Under the pieces are notes generated by a model. The model was not told the origin of the DNA, did no database searches, and was given only the letters and a program-made list of their open reading frames with translations. 36,661 nt of DNA, taken from an uncultured Catenibacterium sp. (GTDB lineage: Bacteria; Bacillota_I; Bacilli_A; Erysipelotrichales; Coprobacillaceae). Positions within the stretch are counted from its first letter, which is position 1. Each line of letters starts with the position of its first letter. Where the stretch lies: positions 1-36,661 of the forward strand of contig NZ_UQGV01000011.1 in NCBI RefSeq assembly GCF_900540665.1, written 5' to 3'. The position numbers and the translations under genes were made by a program. Shown here one piece after another: positions 8,403 to 16,860 of this stretch.

Positions 8403-9419
8403 ATGATTATTGTATTCAAACCAAAAACAAGTGAAGAAGATGTAAAGAAGATTCAGACTAAGGTGGAAGAAAAAGGATTAGAAACTCATTTGGTTGTAGG
8501 TCATGATGTGACTATCTGTGGTGTAATTGGTGATACAACTAAAGTAGATCCTAGAGATATTGAAGTTTCACCTTCTGTAGAAAAAGTAATGAGAGTTGAA
8601 CAGCCTTATAAGCTTGCAAACCGTGCATTCCATCCTGAAGATACTATTGTAGATGTAGATGGTGTTAAAGTTGGTGGTGGCCATATGGCATTAATTGCTG
8701 GGCCTTGTTCTGTTGAATCAGAAGAACAAGTTATTGCGATTGCGAAAGAAGTAAAAGCAGCTGGTGCCAATATGTTAAGAGGTGGTGCATTCAAGCCTAG
8801 AACTTCTCCATATGCATTCCAGGGATTAGGTTCTACTGGTTTAGATTACTTAGTAGCTGCAAAGAAAGAAACAGGTTTACCAATCGTATCAGAACTTATG
8901 AGTGCTGATGATATTGATGAATTCAATGAGAAGGTGGATCTCGTTCAGATTGGTGCAAGAAATATGCAGAACTTCACTTTGCTTAAGGAAGTAGGCGCAA
9001 GAGTCAAGAAGCCTATTCTATTAAAGAGAGGACTAAGTGCTACATATCAGGAATGGATCATGAGTGCAGAATATATCATGGCAAGTGGCAATGAGAATGT
9101 CATCTTATGTGAAAGAGGTGTAAGAACATTCGAAACATATACAAGAAACACTCTAGACTTACAGGCTATTCCAGTACTTAGAAAGATGACACATCTACCA
9201 GTCATCATTGACCCATCACATGCCGGTGGTAAATGGTGGTTAGTAGAACCAATGGCTAAGGCAAGTGTTGCAGCAGGATGTGATGGATTACTTATTGAAG
9301 TACATAATGATCCCGAACATGCATTATGTGATGGGGCTCAGTCATTAAAGCCTAAAAAATACACAAAACTTATTGAAGAATTACGAGAAATTGGTAAAGT
9401 AGTAGGTAAAGAAATATAA
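8403..9419 (+). CDS. aroF: 3-deoxy-7-phosphoheptulonate (DAHP) synthase with N-terminal regulatory domain
   Basis: The enzyme condenses phosphoenolpyruvate and erythrose 4-phosphate, the first step of the shikimate pathway to Phe, Tyr and Trp. The 338 residues comprise an N-terminal ferredoxin-like regulatory domain (about 1-70, starting MIIVFKPKTSEEDV) and a TIM barrel with AGPCSVES, KPRTSPYAFQG, CERGVRTFE and IDPSHAGG. This is the Thermotoga-type/AroA(I-beta) DAHP synthase, in which the N-terminal domain gives feedback control by aromatic amino acids. The ribosome site AGAGGAG (8387-8393) precedes the ATG. The gene is first behind the Phe T-box, so it should be controlled both by tRNA-Phe charging and by allostery. 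It is followed 19 bases later by argF. Confidence 0.96.
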   Translation: MIIVFKPKTSEEDVKKIQTKVEEKGLETHLVVGHDVTICGVIGDTTKVDPRDIEVSPSVEKVMRVEQPYKLANRAFHPEDTIVDVDGVKVGGGHMALIAGPCSVESEEQVIAIAKEVKAAGANMLRGGAFKPRTSPYAFQGLGSTGLDYLVAAKKETGLPIVSELMSADDIDEFNEKVDLVQIGARNMQNFTLLKEVGARVKKPILLKRGLSATYQEWIMSAEYIMASGNENVILCERGVRTFETYTRNTLDLQAIPVLRKMTHLPVIIDPSHAGGKWWLVEPMAKASVAAGCDGLLIEVHNDPEHALCDGAQSLKPKKYTKLIEELREIGKVVGKEI

Positions 9420-9438
9420 GTAGAAAGGAAGTATAAGT

Positions 9439-10428
9439 ATGGATTTACACGGGAGAAGTTTTTTAACACTTAAGGATTATACTAAAGAAGAAATCTATTA
9501 TCTTCTAGACTTAGCTAAAAAGCTAAAGGCTAAGAAGAAAGCAGGAAAGATTGGTCATTCACTTGAAGGCAAGAATATTGCGCTATTATTTGAAAAGACA
9601 TCTACACGTACAAGATGTGCTTTTGAAGTAGGTGTTCTTGATGAAGGAGGACATGCTACTTTCTTGACTCAGTCACAGATGGGAAAGAAAGAGTCAATTG
9701 AAGATACAGCAAAAGTACTAGGTAGAATGTTTGATGGAATTGAATTTAGAGGATTTAAACAGGAAAATGTTGAAGCATTAGCTAAGTATTCAGGAGTGCC
9801 TGTATGGAATGGTTTAACAGATGTTGACCACCCTACTCAGACTTTAGCTGATTTCCTTACTATTCAGGAACATCTTGATAAGCCTTTAAACGAAATTAAG
9901 TTTGTCTTTACTGGTGATATTAGAAATAATGTATGTTATGGATTAATGTATGGTGCATGTAAAGTGGGAATGCATTTTGTATGCTTAGGTCCTAAATCAT
10001 TAGAAATGGATCCAGAAGTTGTTGCTTATTGTCAGGAAGAATGTCAGAAGTCAGGTGGAAGTTTAACTATTACTGATGATACAGATGCAGTAGATGGTGC
10101 TGACGTTATCTATACTGATATCTGGGTTTCAATGGGTGAAGATGAAGTATTGTATAATCCAAGAGTGGAATTATTAAGTCCATTTAAAGTAACCAAAGAA
10201 TTAATGAGTAAGACACATAATGACAATACATTATTTATGCATTGTCTTCCATCTTACCATGATTTCGAAACAGAAACAGCAAGAGTAAAACATGAACAGG
10301 GATTAGATGTTCGTGAAGTGGATGATGAAGTATTCAGAAGCAAGAACTCTGTTGTATTTGATGAAGCAGAAAATAGACTTCATACAATTAAAGCTGTAAT
10401 GGTTGCAACATTAGGTAAAGAAGAGTAA
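9439..10428 (+). CDS. argF: Ornithine carbamoyltransferase
   Basis: The enzyme forms citrulline from ornithine and carbamoyl phosphate. The 329 residues carry the carbamoyl-phosphate motif STRTR (55-59), HPTQ (131-134), the ornithine-loop SMG (231-233) and HCLP (268-271), all standard for OTCase. The fold is complete and of usual length. No other arginine gene (arcA, arcC, argGH) is in the window, so biosynthetic and catabolic (arcB) roles cannot be told apart here. It sits in the aroF transcript behind a Phe T-box, an unusual partner. Its TAA shares one base with the ATG of the next gene (TAATG), implying coupled translation. Confidence 0.94.
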   Translation: MDLHGRSFLTLKDYTKEEIYYLLDLAKKLKAKKKAGKIGHSLEGKNIALLFEKTSTRTRCAFEVGVLDEGGHATFLTQSQMGKKESIEDTAKVLGRMFDGIEFRGFKQENVEALAKYSGVPVWNGLTDVDHPTQTLADFLTIQEHLDKPLNEIKFVFTGDIRNNVCYGLMYGACKVGMHFVCLGPKSLEMDPEVVAYCQEECQKSGGSLTITDDTDAVDGADVIYTDIWVSMGEDEVLYNPRVELLSPFKVTKELMSKTHNDNTLFMHCLPSYHDFETETARVKHEQGLDVREVDDEVFRSKNSVVFDEAENRLHTIKAVMVATLGKEE

Positions 10429-10874
10429 TGAAACATTTATTTACATCTTACTATAATGACAAAGGCATGTATGTCATTTATAACGAAGAAACCGCAAATG
10501 CAGATAGTGTGATTGAGTATGTGATTGTGATGTTAGAACAGTTCATCAATACACTTGCAGAAGAATCTGATGAAACAATTGAGAATGTAATTGAGATTGT
10601 AGGTAAGGATTTTAATGATTTTGTTTCTAGTTATTATGAAGGAAGCTATGAACTACTTATTTCACAGGCAGTAGATCGTGGCTTTGCACATGAAGAACAG
10701 GAATTAGTGGGAGTAAGAGATGAGAATGCGATTGGTATCGACTTAGAATTAAGTAATTATAGCGATCTATTCTTATTGATGTCATTAGCTGTTTTGAGTT
10801 GTGATTATAGTGATAATGCGAAGGATATTATGACATATCTTGAAAGCATGAATAAAAGTAATTCACTTAATTAG
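10428..10874 (+). CDS. Unknown acidic 148-residue protein coupled to argF
   Basis: I do not recognise a family. The protein is acidic and mostly helical in appearance, with no signal peptide, membrane segment or cysteine cluster; a single Cys lies near residue 125. It opens MKHLFTSYYNDKGMYVIYNEE and has many Asp/Glu/Asn. Its start codon overlaps the argF stop by one base with no separate ribosome site of note, and a strong terminator follows four bases after its stop, so it is the last cistron of the T-box operon. A role with OTCase or in aromatic/arginine metabolism is only a guess from linkage. Confidence 0.8.
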   Translation: MKHLFTSYYNDKGMYVIYNEETANADSVIEYVIVMLEQFINTLAEESDETIENVIEIVGKDFNDFVSSYYEGSYELLISQAVDRGFAHEEQELVGVRDENAIGIDLELSNYSDLFLLMSLAVLSCDYSDNAKDIMTYLESMNKSNSLN

Positions 10875-10877
10875 ACT

Positions 10878-10906
10878 ACTGGAGGGATTCCCCTCCAGTT
10901 TTTTTC
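10878..10906 (+). terminator. Intrinsic terminator of the aroF operon
   Basis: Perfect 9-bp stem ACTGGAGGG (10878-10886) / CCCTCCAGT (10891-10899) with an ATTC loop, followed by a run of Ts. Confidence 0.95.
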
Positions 10907-10910
10907 ATGC

Positions 10911-10937
10911 AAAAAAAGAAGAGGATTACTCCTCTTC
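10911..10937 (-). terminator. Terminator overlapping the rmuC stop codon
   Basis: On the minus strand, stem GAAGAGGA/TCCTCTTC (10930-10937 with 10918-10925) has the loop GTAA, which contains the TAA stop (10926-10928). Seven Ts follow (10917-10911). It faces the aroF-operon terminator across the convergent junction. Confidence 0.92.
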
Positions 10938-11834
10938 TATAGCACCATCATAAGATTGATTGATTGTTTTGCTGATCTTATCTTTAGATATTTCAAGTTC
11001 CTTCAGACTCTTTTCAAGAGCACTTAAGTTCTTCATAACTTTACCATAACGATCATCTAAACGATCAGTATCAGTTTTTAGCTTAATAATACGTTTTTCT
11101 ATGTCTTTAATATTCTCAGAACGGTTAAAGTCCTTAGTAATATTAATAAGTGTAAAGACAACCCCCATAAGTGTAGAAGGAGATGTCATCAACACCTTCT
11201 TATTATGTGCATAATCATACAAATCAGCACATTCATCACATAAATAGAGATAGATTGCTTCACTTGGAATAAACATTACTGCTTCTTCCAATGTTTCCTC
11301 GGTAATATATTTATTAGAAATATCATCTATATGTTTCTTAACATTCTTCTTAAATTCATTCTGATAAGAAATATTCTTTGGATTATCTACTATCTTTAAG
11401 TAATTCTCCATTGGAAACTTAGAATCAATAATTAATACTTTTGTATTACCAGGTAGATGCAAAGCAGCATCCCCTATTTTTCCATTACTTAGATGGTATT
11501 GTGATTCAAAGATATGCGAATTATCACCACAATAAAGAGATAAGATATGGTAGAGCTGGTACTCACCAAAAGTCCCTCTCTTTTTTGTATTGGTCATAAT
11601 CACATTAATATCATGCATATCATTGATCATCTGATTGATCTTCGTATCAGATTTACCAAGTGATGTACTTGTATCATTCAACATAGTAATAATAGAGTTA
11701 TATTGTCTATCAAGTGATGAACTACTCTCTTCTGTCTGTACCATCTTCTCATGAAGCTTCATCTGCGTTGTATAGAGAAGATAGAGGACAATCAACAATA
11801 ATACAATACAAATAATACTTAATACTATTTCCAT
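10926..11834 (-). CDS. rmuC: RmuC-family DNA recombination-limiting protein
   Basis: RmuC proteins are predicted nucleases linked to limiting recombination at inverted repeats. The 302 residues have an N-terminal membrane helix (about 3-22), a coiled-coil region (about 25-80) and the RmuC core with GTFGEYQLYHIL, IDSKFPMENY and VMFIPSEAIYLY. A second coiled coil (about 240-295) ends in EEE. It is shorter than the enterobacterial protein (about 475 residues) but has the whole core. The start lies one base past the stop of the upstream gene (TAA-T-ATG), so translation is probably coupled. It is the last gene of the four-gene minus-strand operon. Confidence 0.88.
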   Translation of the reverse strand: MEIVLSIICIVLLLIVLYLLYTTQMKLHEKMVQTEESSSSLDRQYNSIITMLNDTSTSLGKSDTKINQMINDMHDINVIMTNTKKRGTFGEYQLYHILSLYCGDNSHIFESQYHLSNGKIGDAALHLPGNTKVLIIDSKFPMENYLKIVDNPKNISYQNEFKKNVKKHIDDISNKYITEETLEEAVMFIPSEAIYLYLCDECADLYDYAHNKKVLMTSPSTLMGVVFTLINITKDFNRSENIKDIEKRIIKLKTDTDRLDDRYGKVMKNLSALEKSLKELEISKDKISKTINQSYDGAIEEE

Positions 11835-11835
11835 A

Positions 11836-13389
11836 TTACTTACGCTTTAAATCTACAATAATTTCTAAGCGAGGTGTATGTGGTTCTTTATCTAGTGAGA
11901 TGATAGTATTCACATCAAACATTTCTTCTAGCTGATGTAATGTCTTTGCGAGAGTACTCATGTTATCAGAAACAATAATGACATGCTTAATACCTGATAA
12001 AGTAATAGATTTTAATAAGTCATCAGTCATACCATCAACAGTTTCATTGATGATTAAAGCATCATAACTGTGGTTCTTTAAATGATGTGCTGCCTGATCA
12101 TTGACATGTCCAGCAATAAATAGCTTATTGTCTAACTCTAATCTCTTAGCATTTTCAGCGGCATCATGGATACTTACCTTATTATCATCAATTGCGACAA
12201 CCTTGTTTTCTAACTGTAATTCCATGATTCCTGAACCACAACCCATAGATAAAACATCTTCCTTCTTTTCTAATAAAGAAGCAATCTGTCTTGTCTTTTC
12301 ATCATCCATTTCTGGATTAAGAATCATATCAGAACGTACTGAAATCTTGAAATCCTTATACTGTGCATGTGTCTGACCATAGATTCTCTTGAATCCCTGT
12401 TCATAGAAATCCTGATAACGAGATGTATTCACTGTATAATATAATGCAGTGACTTCATCTAATGCAGCAATCTCCTTAGTAACAGTCTGGCTGATACCAT
12501 CCTGTCCAGTAACGAATGCCACCTGCATTTCTTCACCAATCTGTCTAATGATTAAGAATCTTAAGCCTTTCTTGAACTTATCATTATAATCACGACATTT
12601 ATTTGCATTAAGAATATCTTCAATCTTTACAAGTAATGAATTGATCTTCTGTGTCTGAAGAGGACAATGATCCATTAAAGTAAGGAACTTTGTTTCACGC
12701 TGGTAAACCCCTACACATAACTTTCCACTGAAGTAAGTAATTGGGAAAGCAACGATATGACGATAATGTTCTGGCTCTTTCATTCCTACAACAGGCTTGA
12801 TATCCAAGTCTTTTACAGATAAATCTGTATATTTATGAAGTGTTTCTTTTAATAATTCACGTTTATGAACTAACTGATCAGCATAGTTCATATGCTTTAA
12901 AGCACATCCCATGCACTGATTGTACTGATCACATTCAGGATCCTTTCTTGCTGATGAAGGCTTCTTATATGCAGTCACATGACCTAACATATAAGTCTGT
13001 GTCTTCTTATCGATTTCTACTTCAACCATCTCTAATGGTAAAGCATTCTGTACGAAGATAACTTTCTTCTTAATATAACCAATACCTTCACCATTAATAC
13101 CAAGTTTCTTGATATTGATTTCTTCTCTTTCTTTTCTTGGCTTTGAAGTAAATCTTCTTGGTTTAGAATCAAATTCTCTTACTGGTTTCTTTTCGAAGTC
13201 TTCTCTTGGTTTTCTGTCGAAATCTCTTCTTGGCTTCTTATCGAAGTCTTTTCTTGGTCCTCTATTTTCTTTCTTATAGCCTTTATCAGACCCCTTGTTG
13301 AAGCTCTTGCGGCTATCCTTTCTAGGTTTTCTGTCTTTGTCAAAACTTTTTCTTCTTGGTTTACTCTTTCCAAAATCTTCTCTTGCCAT
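11836..13389 (-). CDS. RumA/RlmD-like Fe-S protein without the methyltransferase catalytic residues
   Basis: The 517-residue architecture is that of the TrmA/RumA uracil-5-methyltransferases. A basic, repetitive N-terminal extension (1-90) contains an eight-residue unit repeated four times, for example DFDKKPRR. A TRAM-like domain follows (about 92-140), then 4Fe-4S ligands C153, C159, C162 and C242 (C-x5-C-x2-C plus a distal Cys) and a Rossmann-like domain (VLSMGCGSGIMEL, 379-391). Active-site positions are altered. The usual Gln motif reads DMILNPE (354-360). The DPPR motif is IINETVDG (446-453). The catalytic-Cys strand (usually VSCNPATLARDL) reads VSDNMSTLAKTL (473-484), with Asp475 in place of Cys. 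Only the Glu near the C-terminus (RLEIIV) looks kept. SAM-dependent methylation of uracil therefore looks impossible by the known mechanism. The start has a strong site (AAGGAGG), which lies inside the upstream YihY frame. Confidence 0.82.
   Translation of the reverse strand: MAREDFGKSKPRRKSFDKDRKPRKDSRKSFNKGSDKGYKKENRGPRKDFDKKPRRDFDRKPREDFEKKPVREFDSKPRRFTSKPRKEREEINIKKLGINGEGIGYIKKKVIFVQNALPLEMVEVEIDKKTQTYMLGHVTAYKKPSSARKDPECDQYNQCMGCALKHMNYADQLVHKRELLKETLHKYTDLSVKDLDIKPVVGMKEPEHYRHIVAFPITYFSGKLCVGVYQRETKFLTLMDHCPLQTQKINSLLVKIEDILNANKCRDYNDKFKKGLRFLIIRQIGEEMQVAFVTGQDGISQTVTKEIAALDEVTALYYTVNTSRYQDFYEQGFKRIYGQTHAQYKDFKISVRSDMILNPEMDDEKTRQIASLLEKKEDVLSMGCGSGIMELQLENKVVAIDDNKVSIHDAAENAKRLELDNKLFIAGHVNDQAAHHLKNHSYDALIINETVDGMTDDLLKSITLSGIKHVIIVSDNMSTLAKTLHQLEEMFDVNTIISLDKEPHTPRLEIIVDLKRK
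13153..13248 (-). repeat. Four tandem 24-bp units encoding [DE]F[DE]xKPxx
   Basis: Residues 48-79 of the RumA-like protein are DFDKKPRR, DFDRKPRE, DFEKKPVR and EFDSKPRR, a four-fold 24-base repeat. The YihY frame reads the same DNA with an eight-residue period (EDQEKTSI, RSQEEIST, ENQEKTSK) and stops within it at 13179. Copy number could vary between strains. Confidence 0.85.
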
Positions 13390-14174
13390 TGTGCGTTGTT
13401 CCTCCTTAAGTATGCAATATGAGTCAAATACATTCCTACATAGAAAATCTCACTTGCCCAATCAAATACAAATAAGATAACACAGATTGAGCTAAGTGGT
13501 CCATATAAAGATGTAAGATCTGCATATTTAAAATAATAGTTTAATGCAATATATAAAATCACTATCCCACCAGAAGTCACAATGGCTCCCTGAAGGGCTT
13601 CATGATATGTGATACGTTCTCTAGGCACTATCATATAAATAGCCATAAAAAATAGGACCATAATCACAAATAATAGAATAAATCGTATAAAAGCAATACC
13701 ATATAAAAAATGAAATACTCTTGATATAGGTCCTGTCGCAAGTAATACAATTGAAATCAGTAATGTGCCAAGTAGCAGCATTGTCACCTTAAAGACATAA
13801 ATATACCAGGCAATCACTGATTCACTTCTCTCTTCTGCCGCAAACATCTTCTTAGAAATATCATAGATATTCCCTACTCCTCTTGATACAGCATAAAAAG
13901 ACCAGATAAATACTAATATAGAGACTGTATTTAAAGAGCTGCCTTTTAATGTATCAATCAGCATTTCTGCATAAGCAGGCTGAATAAACTCTTTAATACC
14001 CATCTCTAGAATATCTACACTGACATTCAAGGAAGATGTCACAACTGCAATAATAGTTGTAGCAGGGATCAGCAGAATGATTAAATAAAATGATAAAGCA
14101 GCACTAGAGAAACTAGGTACATAATAACGATAGTCATCATATATAGCCATTGCTTTATTATATATATCTTTCAT
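13179..14174 (-). CDS. YihY/BrkB-family inner membrane protein
   Basis: This is a polytopic membrane protein of the YihY (formerly RNase BN/BrkB) family, whose molecular function is not established. Of 331 residues, the first 260 carry about six membrane segments, with family-like stretches SAALSFYLIILLIPA, FIWSFYAVSRGVGNIYDI and IVPRERITYHEALQGA. The remaining ~75 residues are a charged, Glu/Lys/Gln-rich cytoplasmic tail. The last 211 bases overlap the start of the RumA-like gene in another frame, so most of this tail is overprinted on low-complexity codons and may not be conserved. Ribosome site GGAGGGG lies 8 bases before the ATG. It follows the CBS-domain gene by 29 bases. Confidence 0.88.
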   Translation of the reverse strand: MKDIYNKAMAIYDDYRYYVPSFSSAALSFYLIILLIPATTIIAVVTSSLNVSVDILEMGIKEFIQPAYAEMLIDTLKGSSLNTVSILVFIWSFYAVSRGVGNIYDISKKMFAAEERSESVIAWYIYVFKVTMLLLGTLLISIVLLATGPISRVFHFLYGIAFIRFILLFVIMVLFFMAIYMIVPRERITYHEALQGAIVTSGGIVILYIALNYYFKYADLTSLYGPLSSICVILFVFDWASEIFYVGMYLTHIAYLRRNNAQWQEKILERVNQEEKVLTKTENLERIAARASTRGLIKAIRKKIEDQEKTSIRSQEEISTENQEKTSKRNQ

Positions 14175-14193
14175 GACTGCTCCCCTCCAAAAG

Positions 14194-14217
14194 AAAAAAC
14201 ACTTTAATCGTGTTTTT
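14194..14217 (-). terminator. Weak A/T-rich hairpin over the stop codon of the CBS gene (possible attenuator)
   Basis: Minus strand AAAAACAC / GTGTTTTT (14210-14217 with 14195-14202) with loop GATTAAA, which holds the TAA stop. The T-run is part of the stem. Since the YihY ribosome site follows directly, partial read-through is likely. Confidence 0.5.
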
Positions 14218-15505
14218 CTTCTTTTTCTTCTTGACTCTCCTCTTCCGGAATAATAAGTCTCAATAATTCAATTCTGTTTTTATCAATCTTTTCAATAATA
14301 AACATACAGTCATCAACATAAACCTTTTGATGAGGATTTGGTGAACCATTCACCTGACCTAAGACAAGACCACCAATAGATTCAAATTCTTCTGAAGCAA
14401 ATTCTGTACCACAGCGATCATTTACTTCATCTATATTTAAACTGCCATCTACTAAATAGACATTCTTAGAGATTTTCTTTACTTCTTCACTATTGTCATC
14501 ATATTCATCATCGATTTCACCAACGATTTCTTCGACAATATCTTCTAATGTCACAATACCAGCCATAACACCATATTCATCTAATACAACTGATAAAGAA
14601 ACATGTTCCTTACGCATAGAAGCAAATACATCTGAAATATGATTAAATTCATAAACGAAATAAGCATCTCGCATATAATCTTTTACCTGGAAATGTTCAT
14701 GATCAACAGGCTTCATTAAGATATCCTTGATATGTAATACACCAACAATCTCATCACCCTCTTCTGAAAGAACAGGTAAACGAGAATACTGTGATTCCTG
14801 TAATACAGCAACCACCTCATCATAAGTCGCATCATAATCAACTGTAGCCACGTGAATACGTGGTGTCATGATTTCTTTAATATCAGTATCACCAAAATCA
14901 AAGATGTTATGCATCATTTCTTTTTCTTCATCTTCTAATACACCTTCTTCATGAGACACATTTACAATTGTTTTTAAGTCTTCTTCAGAAAGTGTAGGCT
15001 GTGGATCAATATTACCACCTAATATATGAATCAAGCCATGAGACACAGCTGTTAAGATAACGACAACTGGTGTAAATATAAAATTTATTAATTGAATAAA
15101 GCGACAGAATCTATAACATAATACTTCTGATTTACTTACTGCAAGTGTTTTTGGTGTAATTTCACCAAAAATAAGAATCATTAATGTAACAAACCCTGTT
15201 GCAATCGCAACACCTGTTCCTTCATTACCAAATACACTAATCACAAAAGATGTAGTTAATGAAGAAGCAAGAATATTTACAAGATTATTGCCCACTAGAA
15301 TTGTACTTAATAAATGATCTGTATCTTCTAAAAGTTTAGAAACGATTAAAGCCTTGGCATGCTGAGGATCTTCTTCATCCTCACTTACAGTCTTTACTCT
15401 AATCTTAGAAACAGACATAAATGCAGTTTCTGCACTAGAAAATAAACCTGACAATCCTATCAATATAATAAAAATAACAACCATCATTATCTGACTCGAG
15501 TCCAC
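14204..15505 (-). CDS. CNNM/CorC (HlyC)-type membrane protein with paired CBS domains
   Basis: The family is implicated in divalent metal (Mg2+/Co2+) efflux or resistance; older names call it a haemolysin. The 433 residues comprise a DUF21/CNNM membrane domain (about 1-185, with SGLFSSAETAFMS and FGEITPKTLAV), a nucleotide-binding CBS pair (about 205-330, beginning DIKEIMTPRIHV) and a C-terminal CorC/HlyC domain (about 345-425) with an acidic tail. Translation begins at GTG (15505). An AAAGGAG site lies 12 bases upstream, and the nearby ATG is out of frame. It is the first gene of the four-gene operon. Confidence 0.92.
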   Translation of the reverse strand: MDSSQIMMVVIFIILIGLSGLFSSAETAFMSVSKIRVKTVSEDEEDPQHAKALIVSKLLEDTDHLLSTILVGNNLVNILASSLTTSFVISVFGNEGTGVAIATGFVTLMILIFGEITPKTLAVSKSEVLCYRFCRFIQLINFIFTPVVVILTAVSHGLIHILGGNIDPQPTLSEEDLKTIVNVSHEEGVLEDEEKEMMHNIFDFGDTDIKEIMTPRIHVATVDYDATYDEVVAVLQESQYSRLPVLSEEGDEIVGVLHIKDILMKPVDHEHFQVKDYMRDAYFVYEFNHISDVFASMRKEHVSLSVVLDEYGVMAGIVTLEDIVEEIVGEIDDEYDDNSEEVKKISKNVYLVDGSLNIDEVNDRCGTEFASEEFESIGGLVLGQVNGSPNPHQKVYVDDCMFIIEKIDKNRIELLRLIIPEEESQEEKEEKHD

Positions 15506-15563
15506 GACACTATCATACTCCTTTAATAACTATATTGAGTGCTATATACAAAAGCACAAGTCT

Positions 15564-15591
15564 ATTATACATTTTTTATAAGAAACATCAA
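15564..15591 (-). promoter_or_regulatory. Promoter of the CBS-YihY-RumA-like-RmuC operon
   Basis: On the minus strand TTGATG (15591-15586), a 16-base spacer and a consensus TATAAT (15569-15564) lie about 60 bases upstream of the GTG start and just after the terminator of the preceding gene. Confidence 0.65.
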
Positions 15592-15599
15592 CAAAAAAC

Positions 15600-15627
15600 A
15601 AAAAGGAGGAACAAATGTTCCTTCCTC
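15600..15627 (-). terminator. Terminator of the alcohol dehydrogenase gene
   Basis: Minus-strand hairpin GGAAGGAAC-ATTT-GTTCCTCC (15625-15605, one mismatch) followed by TTTTTGTTTTTTG. Confidence 0.85.
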
Positions 15628-15646
15628 TAGTAGATTGTTAATTATA

Positions 15647-16795
15647 TTATTTAAGTAATGATCTATATAATGCTTCAATATCTTCAACTGAAGTATCTCT
15701 TGGGTTACCTGGACGGCAAGCATCAGCATAAGCATCCTTAGCTAACTGAGGAATATCTTCTTCCTTAACAACACCCTTAAGAGTCATTTCGATACCAACA
15801 TCTTCACCTAACTTCTTAACAGCATCTACAGCAGCTTTACGGTATTCTTCCTGAGTCATACCATCTACACCTTCAACACCCATAGCCTTAGCGATATCTT
15901 TATACTTTTCACCAGTATATTCAGCATTGTATTCCATAGTTGTTGGAAGTAAGATTGCACAAGCTTTACCATGAGGCATATCATAGTAAGCACTTAATGT
16001 ATGAGCCATAGAATGGTCAACACCTAAACCTACGTTAGAGAATCCCATACCAGCAACATACTGACCTAAAGCCATACCTTCACGTCCTTCAGCAGTGTTT
16101 TCAACAGCACCTCTTAATGAACGAGCGATGATTTCGATAGCTTTAATATGGAACATATCTGAAAGTTCCCACGCACCTTTAGTAATATAACCTTCAATAG
16201 CATGAGTTAAAGCATCCATACCTGTAGCAGCAGTTAATCCTTTTGGCATTGAAGACATCATGTCTGGGTCAACAACAGCAACTACTGGAATATCATGAGT
16301 ATCTACACAAACGAATTTACGTTTCTTTTCAACATCAGTGATTACATAGTTGATTGTAACTTCAGCAGCAGTACCTGCAGTAGTAGGAACAGCAATGATT
16401 GGAGTACATGGGTTCTTAGTTGGTGCAACACCTTCTAATGAACGTACATCAGCAAATTCAGGGTTTGTAATGATGATACCGATTGCTTTAGATGTATCCA
16501 TTGAAGATCCACCACCGATAGCTACGATACAATCAGCACCTGCTTCTTTGAATGCAGCAACACCAGTCTGTACGTTTTCGATAGTTGGGTTTGGTTTAAT
16601 GTTGCTGTAAAGAACATATTCAATACCAGCTTCATCTAATAAATCAGTTACTTTCTTAGTAACTCCAAACTTTACTAAGTCAGGGTCAGAAGCAACGAAT
16701 GCTTTCTTAAATCCTCTTGCTTTAATTTCTTCTGGAACAGCTTTAATAGCACCTGCTCCATGATAACTTGTTTCATTTAGCATGAACTTATTCAT
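15647..16795 (-). CDS. fucO: Iron-containing alcohol dehydrogenase, lactaldehyde reductase (FucO)-like
   Basis: The NAD(P)H-dependent group III alcohol dehydrogenase fold is clear: GGGSSMDTSKAIG (nucleotide site), PTTAGTAAE, and metal-ligand regions GMDALTHAIEGY (Asp, His), GVDHSMAHTLSAYYDMPHG (two His). Closest resemblance is to FucO, which reduces L-lactaldehyde to 1,2-propanediol, but other short-chain aldehydes are possible and no fucose genes are nearby. The frame extends to an ATG at 16861. I place the start at 16795 because AAAGGAG lies 10 bases upstream and the protein then starts MNKFMLNETSYHG, like family members (382 residues). A Rex-like site and a separate perfect palindrome lie upstream, suggesting redox-linked control. 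Confidence 0.9.
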   Translation of the reverse strand: MNKFMLNETSYHGAGAIKAVPEEIKARGFKKAFVASDPDLVKFGVTKKVTDLLDEAGIEYVLYSNIKPNPTIENVQTGVAAFKEAGADCIVAIGGGSSMDTSKAIGIIITNPEFADVRSLEGVAPTKNPCTPIIAVPTTAGTAAEVTINYVITDVEKKRKFVCVDTHDIPVVAVVDPDMMSSMPKGLTAATGMDALTHAIEGYITKGAWELSDMFHIKAIEIIARSLRGAVENTAEGREGMALGQYVAGMGFSNVGLGVDHSMAHTLSAYYDMPHGKACAILLPTTMEYNAEYTGEKYKDIAKAMGVEGVDGMTQEEYRKAAVDAVKKLGEDVGIEMTLKGVVKEEDIPQLAKDAYADACRPGNPRDTSVEDIEALYRSLLK

Positions 16796-16860
16796 GATTA
16801 TCAATCTCCTTTGTGATTCATTTTCTGACTCCATGGTATCATTGTAAGTGTTATCATTCA

